Shown here piece by piece: positions 8,110-15,100 of a stretch of DNA of 15,342 bases. The notes under the pieces were generated by a model. That model was not told the origin of the DNA, made no database searches, and saw only the letters and a program-made list of their open reading frames with translations. Source of the stretch: JBCCSZ01 sp039199225 (lineage in GTDB: Bacteria; Bacteroidota; Bacteroidia; Chitinophagales; Saprospiraceae); NCBI GenBank assembly GCA_039199225.1, contig JBCCSZ010000191.1, forward strand, positions 1 through 15,342, given 5' to 3'. The translations under genes were made by a program, and so were the position numbers. How positions within the stretch are numbered: position 1 is the first letter of the stretch; every line of letters begins with the position of its first letter.

Positions 8110-8621
8110 AAATTCATCAGGGCTTTAACGCGATTATATTCTGAAATCACCCTGTTAGAGAGCTTTAAATTATTTCTCTGGCCAAAAAACAGACAAACCA
8201 TTAAGATATTATCAAGTTTTGTACAATATACGTCGCTATTAAACGATTAATTCGTATAATACATAAAGAACTGAATGTTAGTTTTGTCTCGAAAAAGCGT
8301 TCAACATTCTCGTTAGTTCATTTACGCCAAATTTTATTTGGTTTTCATAGAATACTGCACATAAGGAGGTTTAGAGAAATTTGCTGAAACAATGGTCAAA
8401 TATGTGCCTGAACTATGAAAAATAGCCAACCACCGAACTTTCTCCTACTGCTAACCGAAGAGAATAGTACTACTTTGCAAGTATTGTTCACATCTTTAAG
8501 AGGATTCAGCAATTTCAAGCGAAATTCAGACTATAATTTTATAGCCGACAAGCGCAGCAAAATTTAATTTCACCCTAAGATAAGACTGTGTCTTTATTGT
8601 CTAAATTTAAAAATCATCAAT
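8110..8621. other. Divergent regulatory region between the AraC-type gene and the aldehyde dehydrogenase gene
   Basis: No gene is visible. It is AT-rich and holds possible regulator sites: the 14-bp palindrome ctataattttatag (8531-8544, 6-bp arms), about 80 bases upstream of the dehydrogenase start, and an inverted repeat gcacata (8357-8363) / tatgtgc (8401-8407). No perfect TAnnTTTG box was found for the dehydrogenase, consistent with a promoter that needs an activator, though that is inference. Confidence 0.4.
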
Positions 8622-10145
8622 ATGAGTAATGTAGCAACAACCAACAGTAGTGTGGTTGAAAAGCCCACTTTTAAGAACCAGTATGACAATTTCATCGGAG
8701 GAAAATGGACACCTCCCGTAAAAGGTCAGTATTTCGATAACATTTCCCCTGTGGACGGACAGGCATTTACAAAGATCGCTCGTTCTACAGCGGAAGACAT
8801 TGACTTGGCCATCGATGCTGCTTGGGCTGCTGCTCCCAAATGGAACAATACCTCTGCAGCTGAGCGCAGCAACATCTTGCTGAAGATAGCAGACGTCATG
8901 GAAGCAAACCTGGAAGCTTTGGCGCGCGCCGAAACTTGGGACAATGGTAAGGCACTTCGCGAAACCAGAGCTGCCGACCTTCCACTGGCCATCGATCACT
9001 TCCGCTACTTTGCTGGCGTGATTCGCGCAGAAGAAGGTACGGTCAGTGAATTGGATGCCTCCACCGTATCGATGAATGTTTTGGAACCACTGGGTGTCGT
9101 CGGTCAGATCATCCCTTGGAACTTCCCAATCCTGATGGCTACTTGGAAATTGGCTCCGGCATTGGCAGCAGGTAACTGCGTAGTATTGAAGCCTGCCGAG
9201 CAGACGCCCGTAGGCATTATGATCTTGGCTGAAATGATTCAGGAAATCTTGCCAGCCGGTGTGGTCAACATCGTCAATGGCTTTGGTTTGGAGGCAGGAA
9301 AGCCTTTGGCGTCCAGCCCAAGAATCAACAAGATTGCCTTCACAGGTGAAACAACGACGGGACAACTGATCATGCAGTATGCTTCCAAGAACATCATTCC
9401 TGTAACTTTGGAGTTGGGCGGAAAGTCTCCGAACATCTTCTTCGAAAGTGTAATGGATGCCGATGATGCCTTCTTCGATAAGTGCCTGGAAGGTGCCGTT
9501 ATGTTTGCCTTGAACCAAGGAGAGGTTTGCACTTGCCCATCTCGTATTTTGGTTCAGGAAAGCATCTACGACAAGTTCATAGAGCGCGTCGTCGAAAGAA
9601 CCGAGGCCATCAAGTTGGGACACCCGCTGGACCCAGGCACCATGATGGGCGCACAGGCTTCTAACGACCAGTATGAGAAGATTCTGAATTACATCAATAT
9701 CGGAAAAGAAGAAGGATGTGAGGTTTTGACCGGTGGTGGAACAGCTCACAACGAAGGTCTAGAAGGCGGATACTACATCCAGCCAACCATCCTGAAGGGC
9801 AACAATAAGATGCGTGTCTTCCAGGAAGAAATTTTTGGACCTGTTGTATGCGTCACAACTTTCAAAGATGAGGCAGAAGCCATTGAAATAGCCAACGATA
9901 CGCTCTACGGATTGGGAGCTGGCGTATGGACCAGAGACATGCACCAGGCTTATCAAATCTCAAGAGCGGTACAGGCAGGTCGCGTTTGGGTCAACTGCTA
10001 CCATGCTTACCCTGCACACGCTCCTTTCGGCGGATACAAGAAATCTGGTATTGGCCGCGAAACGCACAAAATGATGCTCAACCACTATCGTCAGACAAAG
10101 AACATGTTGATTTCTTACGATAAGAACGCATTGGGCTTCTTCTAA
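8622..10145 (+). CDS. NAD(P)-dependent aldehyde dehydrogenase (AldB/ExaC-like)
   Basis: 507 residues, the normal length for the family. It oxidises an aldehyde, most likely acetaldehyde or another short aldehyde, to the acid in the cytoplasm. Visible motifs are PWNFP with Asn167, Lys190 in VLKPAEQTP, the NAD-binding FTGETTTG loop (240-247), catalytic Glu264 in LELGGKSPN, and nucleophile Cys303 in NQGEVCTCPSR, the last typical of the AldB/ExaC/AcoD group. The C-terminal FGGYKKSGIGRE is also typical. A regulator lies upstream in divergent orientation and DUF779 lies downstream, a recurrent partnership of this dehydrogenase group. A strong terminator follows, so DUF779 may need its own promoter or readthrough. 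Start ATG at 8622 has an AT-rich leader and no Shine-Dalgarno. Confidence 0.95.
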   Translation: MSNVATTNSSVVEKPTFKNQYDNFIGGKWTPPVKGQYFDNISPVDGQAFTKIARSTAEDIDLAIDAAWAAAPKWNNTSAAERSNILLKIADVMEANLEALARAETWDNGKALRETRAADLPLAIDHFRYFAGVIRAEEGTVSELDASTVSMNVLEPLGVVGQIIPWNFPILMATWKLAPALAAGNCVVLKPAEQTPVGIMILAEMIQEILPAGVVNIVNGFGLEAGKPLASSPRINKIAFTGETTTGQLIMQYASKNIIPVTLELGGKSPNIFFESVMDADDAFFDKCLEGAVMFALNQGEVCTCPSRILVQESIYDKFIERVVERTEAIKLGHPLDPGTMMGAQASNDQYEKILNYINIGKEEGCEVLTGGGTAHNEGLEGGYYIQPTILKGNNKMRVFQEEIFGPVVCVTTFKDEAEAIEIANDTLYGLGAGVWTRDMHQAYQISRAVQAGRVWVNCYHAYPAHAPFGGYKKSGIGRETHKMMLNHYRQTKNMLISYDKNALGFF

Positions 10146-10166
10146 GCCAAAAAGTTATTTTCTTTT

Positions 10167-10201
10167 CGGTATCGGGAACAACTCCCGATACCGTTTTTTT
10201 G
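10167..10201 (+). terminator. Strong intrinsic terminator after the aldehyde dehydrogenase gene
   Basis: A perfect 11-bp stem, cggtatcggga (10167-10177) with tcccgataccg (10183-10193), and a 5-base loop are followed directly by seven T residues. It begins 21 bases after the dehydrogenase stop and lies upstream of the DUF779 gene. Confidence 0.92.
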
Positions 10202-10297
10202 TTATAATGACCATAAAAGAACAAACCAAATAGCTCGCAAAGTGGATCGTACCCACTTCCAGCCCTATAGACAGCGCATTTGGACAAATTAAATATT

Positions 10298-10669
10298 ATG
10301 ATCGAAAGAGTACTCGTAACCGAAGAAGCCAAAAAAATCATCGATCAATTGCGGGAGCAACATGGCGAACTGATGTTTCATCAAAGCGGTGGCTGCTGCG
10401 ACGGCTCCTCTCCTATGTGCTTCCCAAAGGGAGAATTGATGATTAACGAAATGGACGTTTGGCTCGGTAGCATCCACGATTGCAATTTCTACATGTCTCA
10501 AGACCAATTCGAATATTGGAAACACACCCAACTGACGGTCGATGTGGTAAAGGGACGTGGGGCGAGCTTTTCCCTGGAAATTCCCCTGGGCATTCGCTTC
10601 GTCATCAAATCCCGCTTGTATGCCGATGACGAGGTGGAACAACTGATTCCAGTTCGCCAAGGAGCGTAA
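10298..10669 (+). CDS. DUF779 family protein, aldehyde-dehydrogenase-associated
   Basis: 123 residues from ATG at 10298. The frame allows a TTG six codons earlier, but the ATG opening with IERVLVTEEA fits the family. The hallmark is HQSGGCCDGSSPMCFPKGE, with a Cys-Cys pair and a third Cys in a glycine-rich loop, followed by DVWLGSI and a C-terminal SFSLEIPLGIRFVIKSR. DUF779 proteins are small, cytoplasmic and of unproved function. They are commonly encoded beside AldB/ExaC-like dehydrogenases, as here. The cysteines could be redox- or metal-active, but that is inference. A 6-bp hairpin (aagtgg/ccactt, 10240-10258) lies in the leader between the upstream terminator and the start. Confidence 0.9.
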   Translation: MIERVLVTEEAKKIIDQLREQHGELMFHQSGGCCDGSSPMCFPKGELMINEMDVWLGSIHDCNFYMSQDQFEYWKHTQLTVDVVKGRGASFSLEIPLGIRFVIKSRLYADDEVEQLIPVRQGA

Positions 10670-10744
10670 TATCGTCTGGGCAAATACAAACAACGGTCAT
10701 TCTTGAATGTATGGATTGTTAGGTGGGGCAGGTGTATTTTTTCT

Positions 10745-11263
10745 TTAACAGATAGAGCAATCTGATTCTCCAATCAACTTGCCTTGCTTATCAAATTCGT
10801 ATTTGCAGCACTCGCTAAATCTATTCTTTAGCATTTCTTTGGCCCTTCGAACCCTAGCCTTTGTGTTTTCGAGGCTGATGCCCAATGCCTTTGCGACCTC
10901 CTTTTGCTTGTGTCCCTCCACATAGACCAGCTCAATCACCTCCTTGTACATCTCGGGCAATTCATCTATCAATTTGTCAAAGCAACATACAAATTGGTAT
11001 TCTTCAACAGGAATTTCTTTCTCTAGGCTCGATTCGTCTGTATTAACAGGTTCGCTTTTGAAATAATTGGCTATTTCGTTTCGCGCAATCTGAAAAATCC
11101 ATGCCCTTACCTTTTCCTCTTCCTTGAGTTTCACAAGATTCTTATGGATTTTCAAAAATGTATTTTGAAAAACATCATTTGTTACATTCTTATCTTTGAC
11201 CTGCTTCAGAATGAAAAAATAGAGCTCATCATTGAAATCATTCCAAATATCTTGTGTCTGCAT
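10745..11263 (-). CDS. sigZ: ECF RNA polymerase sigma factor, SigZ type, with cysteine-rich C-terminal tail
   Basis: 172 residues from ATG at 11263. An in-frame ATG ten codons upstream (11293) is possible, but MQTQDIWNDFNDELYFFIL matches the usual SigZ beginning and a GAGG lies just before it. Sigma region 2 spans about 10-70 (VFQNTFLKIHKNL, VRAWIFQIARNEIANYF). Region 4 spans about 95-150, with the helix-turn-helix KQKEVAKALGISLENTKARVRRA. Region 4 is followed by a tail with Cys152-Cys153 and Cys169-x2-Cys172; another Cys pair is at 93-94. No anti-sigma gene is adjacent. Instead, a metallothionein-like gene lies upstream on the same strand, which suggests co-transcription and a metal or thiol signal (inference). 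The DUF779 gene converges on it with 75 bases between stops and no clear terminator. Confidence 0.9.
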   Translation of the reverse strand: MQTQDIWNDFNDELYFFILKQVKDKNVTNDVFQNTFLKIHKNLVKLKEEEKVRAWIFQIARNEIANYFKSEPVNTDESSLEKEIPVEEYQFVCCFDKLIDELPEMYKEVIELVYVEGHKQKEVAKALGISLENTKARVRRAKEMLKNRFSECCKYEFDKQGKLIGESDCSIC

Positions 11264-11317
11264 ATTCCTCGAGATTAGAGGCTGTTGCCTCATCCATTCT
11301 TTACTTTAAGTAGCTGC

Positions 11318-11440
11318 CTGCGTACAGGACAAAAGCTGAAAATACCACTTTTGTGTTAGAACCAGCATTTTCCATCATTTAAACACTCAACCACCAATGG
11401 AAGTTGGCCGTGAATGATGTAACTTTTGTCCTGTACCCAG
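11318..11440. repeat. 123-bp element with 20-bp terminal inverted repeats between the metallothionein-like gene and sigZ
   Basis: Perfect 14-bp arms, gtacaggacaaaag (11322-11335) and cttttgtcctgtac (11423-11436), extend to about 18 matches in 20. The 83-base interior shows no domain-bearing frame. No target-site duplication was found, so mobility is unproved. In a minus-strand transcript the arms would form a long stem in the intercistronic region. A related sequence lies at 11623-11638, upstream of the metallothionein start. It could be an mRNA processing/attenuation stem, paired binding sites or a tiny non-autonomous element. Confidence 0.75.
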
Positions 11441-11446
11441 CTCAAA

Positions 11447-11560
11447 TTAACAGCAATCACAACTGCTGCACTTGCACCGCTCACAAGGGCAAGTATTTTT
11501 AGCACAATCCTTACAAGTACATTCGGTGCAATTACAGCTATTACATTTACAATTTTCCAT
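11447..11560 (-). CDS. Metallothionein-like cysteine-rich miniprotein (37 residues, 14 Cys)
   Basis: ATG at 11558-11560, TAA at 11447-11449. Cys are at 4, 6, 9, 11, 14, 16, 19 and 24, 26, 29, 31, 34, 36, 37: two seven-Cys halves with the same C-x-C-x2 rhythm, joined by the linker AKNT. There are no aromatic residues and no His; the rest are small or polar residues (N, S, T, K, E, D). This is the composition of a metallothionein: a cytoplasmic thiolate cluster for Zn, Cd or Cu(I), though metal preference cannot be told. It does not look like a chance frame, since 14 of 36 non-initiator codons are Cys and they are periodic. It lies upstream of sigZ on the same strand (183 bases apart) and divergent from the copper oxidase gene. 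No Shine-Dalgarno is seen; the leader is AT-rich. No specific family is assigned. Confidence 0.85.
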   Translation of the reverse strand: MENCKCNSCNCTECTCKDCAKNTCPCERCKCSSCDCC

Positions 11561-12126
11561 GATCTAAAATTTAATGGTTCAACAAGTAGACCAGGAAAGG
11601 AGAAAAAAGATACATTTCTGCCTAACTTTTTTGTACCCACCGGAATATTTTACGTCAAAAATGCGCTAATATACTGAAAATCAAATAATTAAAAACATCA
11701 AATCCATACAGCATTCAAAGACGCAAAGAGCCAATCACACCACTTTCTTTTGATGAGCAAGCATTCCCAAAATAGGACCTTATAGATTTCAGCGCAGCTC
11801 GTACGACAGAAAAGAAGCTCGTTTCCTAGCAATACCCTTGCACCTTGTCACATTATCTTGCATATTTGCAAAAAACATACGTTTATTTTACATCCTACCC
11901 CTCTTTTACCCTCTCATCATCACCTATGCATTTGATGTCTAGCAAATCTCCTGTAGAGACTGTAGATATTTAAAGGCAGCACCTCACACATTCATTTCTT
12001 TTTGGCTGTTCCCGCATTTTAGGGAGTAGTACAAGAGCGATTGCATATTGGACCTTAAACACGGACCAAGTGCCTCGCTGATTTTGCTTTTGCCATCTGT
12101 CGACGACTTTATCAAAACTTGCACTG
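11561..12126. other. Divergent intergenic region between the metallothionein-like gene and the galactose-oxidase-like gene
   Basis: 566 bases without a convincing gene. It must hold the start signals of both divergent genes, but no perfect TAnnTTTG box was found for either. It includes taacttttttgtaccc (11623-11638, about 65 bases upstream of the metallothionein start), a shortened match to the inverted-repeat arm at 11420-11438. Short frames overlapping the beginning of the oxidase gene are out-of-frame shadows. Confidence 0.5.
11623..11638. promoter_or_regulatory. Third copy of the inverted-repeat arm motif, upstream of the metallothionein-like gene
   Basis: taacttttttgtaccc matches taacttttgtcctgtaccc (11420-11438) after removal of three bases and one substitution. 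The two copies flank the metallothionein-like gene in the same orientation. This may be a regulator site or chance similarity helped by the T-run. Confidence 0.3.
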
Positions 12127-15100
12127 ATGAAAAACCCAACGTATTTCTGCTTGACTGTTTTGCTTTCCCTTTTTTGTATGAATGCCTTTGCCCAAATTCA
12201 ACTCAATGGGACTTATTTGATACAAAATAAGCAGAACCGACAAAACGTCATCAGCCCCTCATGGGAGAACTTCAATGTGAGAATGTATGCATCCGACGTC
12301 GTTTATCCGGATCACCAATGGGTCTTTACCCACCTTGGAGGAGGAAAACACAGCATTCAAAATGTAGCCTCTGGCAGATATATGACTGCGCAAAATGCAG
12401 GATGCAACCTGGGCATCAACATTACCAGTACGACCAATATCAATGGTGACGAATCGCGGTGGTTGATTGAAAAAAGGGGGTCGAACTATTTCATCAAGCC
12501 CGCTCATTGTACCACCCATGCCATCGACAAAAAGGGCGGCAACAATGGCAGTGTTCACCTTTGGCAATTCAACGCCAATAACAGTAATCAACACTTTGAC
12601 CTCATTTCCGTTACGCCCATCAATACACAGCAGGCCGGTGAATGGAGTCCCATCTATGAGGCAGATATGATCCCAGTAGCTGCGGCTCATTTGGCCGACG
12701 GCAAAATTCTGGCCTGGTCTTCCGACGGACGATTTTCTTTCGGTAGCTCTGGAAAGACTTACACCTCCATTTTTGATCCTGCAGACAATAGCTTTTCTAC
12801 AACCTTGGTGAATAATACGGGCCACAATATGTTTTGCCCGGGCATTGCCAATACCGCCGATGGAGACATCATCGTGACCGGCGGAAGTACGAGCCGAAAA
12901 ACAACGATTTACGATGTTTCCAGCAATTCCTTTAAAGCAGGGCCGAACATGAATACCCCCAGAGGCTACCATTCAATGGTCACGCTAAACGACGGACGCG
13001 TGTTTGCAATCGGTGGCTCTTGGAGTGGCGGCCGCTTCAATAAGCAGGCAGAAGTCTGGACCGAATCCACCGGCTGGCTGAGTTTGGCCAATGTCGATTC
13101 CGAAAAAACCATCCGCCAAGGCGCGCCCGACCCACAAGGGATTTATAGAGACGACAACCACGCTTGGCTCTGGGCAGCGCCCAACAGCCAGGTTTTTCAG
13201 GCAGGGCCAGGCACCAATATGCACTGGATCAATACCATCGACCAAGGAGGTGTCACAGATGCTGGCTTGAGAGGAGATGATAAATACTCGATGAACGGGA
13301 CCTCGGTCATGTTTGACCAAGGGAAAATTTTGACGATGGGCGGTGCAGAATCTTATGGCGGAAGGACGAATGCCTCCAACCGATCTTATGTGGTTGACAT
13401 CAACGGGGGCCAGGCAAATGTTTCGCGCTCCGGAGATATGAAACAGGCCAGGGTATACCACAATTCCATCGTCCTGCCTAGCGGGGAGGTCGTTGCCATT
13501 GGCGGCATGTGCAAAAGTGCCATCTTCAGTGATGAATGTGCCAGCTTGAATGTCGACATTTGGAATCCGGAGACCGGTAATTGGACGGCAGGTGCGGCGA
13601 TGCAGGTACCAAGAACGTATCACAGTGTGGCAATCTTGATGCAAGACGGCCGGGTTTGGGCAGCAGGCGGTGGCCTCTGTGGTGGCTGTGCGGTCAATCA
13701 CGCAGATGCTGAAATCTACAGCCCTCCTTATTTATTTGACGACAATGGACTGGCTGCTCGCCCAACCATCACCAACGCGCCCGCCACTGCCGACTACAGC
13801 ACCGACATCAACGTGAAGACCGATAAAGCCGTACAGGATTTTGTGCTGGTTCGAATGAGTTCTGTCACCCACTCTTCAAACAATGAGCAAAGAAGAATTC
13901 CATTGACCTTTACCGACAAAGGGGCAAACAATTACACCCTAAACATCCCGAACAAAGATTGGCTGCCACCAGGAAATTACTTTTTATTTGCCTTGGACAA
14001 TGGCGTTCCCAGTGTCGCTAAAATCATCAAGGTGGGTAAAAATACCCTTCCAGGAGAAGAACAGCTTGTAGAAGATGGCGTGTATTTCATTGAAGCGCTT
14101 CTGACTGGCCAGCACCTTACCTCTCCGACTTTCGACCCCAACAACGTCCGCATGGTAGCAGCCAGCGAAGCAGGCGACCAAAAATGGGAAATCACCCATT
14201 TAGAAAATAATATTTACAACATCAAAAACATACAGAGCGATCGCTTTTTAAACGTGGCAAACGCCAGCTGCGCCAATGACGCAAATGTCATCACTTCTAC
14301 CAACAGCAGTGCCACCAATTCCCGCTGGATTATCTCCAAGCAAGGGGAAGAATTTTTCTTCCGCCCCTTACACTGCAGCACGCGGGCGATGGACTATCAA
14401 AGAGACCCCAACAAAAATACCGTCATATGGGATTTTTCCATTGGCAATAACAATCAACGTTTTATCATCAAGCCTGCCACTACAACGCAAGTGCCAGAAG
14501 GATTCCTGACCATCGATGGGGTTTATCTGATAAAGAATCGAGTCAATGCACAAAACGTCATCAGCACGGCCGCCAATAATTTCGATGTCCGCATGTTTTC
14601 ATCTGCCAATGCATCGCAAGACCACCAATGGATTTTCAGACATCTCGGACAAGGCAGGCACAGCGTTCAAAATGCCAGCTCTGGCAGATACATGAGTGTC
14701 CAAAATGCAGGCTGTGATCGGGGCATCAATGTCACCACCGTCGCAGCTTTAAATGGCGATGAATCTTTCTGGTTGGTCGAAAAGAAGGGGTCAAATCACT
14801 TTCTAAAACCGGCCCATTGCACCACTCATGCCATGGACAAAACAAGTGGCGATGGTCAGAGTGCCTACATTTGGGAATTTGGTCTCAACAATGGCAACCA
14901 ACATTTTGATTTGATCTTTTTGGAGGATGCACCCAACCAATTGCCAAGTGCCTCTTTTACGGCGACTCCTTCTAGTGGCGAAGCGCCCCTGCCGGTCAGC
15001 TTCGATGCCAGCACTTCTTCCGACCAAGATGGCGACGAACTGACGTTCCGCTGGGACTTGGGAGATGGCAATACGGCTTTCGGCGAAAAGATCAACCACA

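Noticed and set aside
8357..8407. 7-bp inverted repeat gcacata/tatgtgc with a 37-base spacer
   Set aside because: Short arms and a long spacer are expected by chance in a 500-base AT-rich region; mentioned only as context.
8607..9749. 380-codon open frame antisense to the aldehyde dehydrogenase gene
   Set aside because: The opposite strand encodes a complete dehydrogenase with all catalytic motifs; the antisense frame has no recognisable domain and is a codon-bias shadow.
11301..11378. 25-codon frame between the metallothionein-like gene and sigZ
   Set aside because: It runs into one arm of the inverted repeat, has no motif and no start support; too short to claim.
11356..11640. 94-codon minus-strand frame overlapping the metallothionein-like gene in another phase
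   Set aside because: Its hydrophobic stretch is the out-of-phase reading of the Cys-codon periodicity; the Cys-rich frame is far less likely by chance.
11801..11820. Sequence cgtacgacagaaaag resembling the inverted-repeat arm
   Set aside because: Only about 11 of 15 positions match and the core GGAC is disrupted; not counted as another copy.
12259..13701. Long minus-strand frames opposite the copper oxidase gene (12259-12972, 12985-13701)
   Set aside because: The plus strand carries a signal peptide, ricin-like domains and a full galactose oxidase active site in one frame; the antisense frames are shadows.
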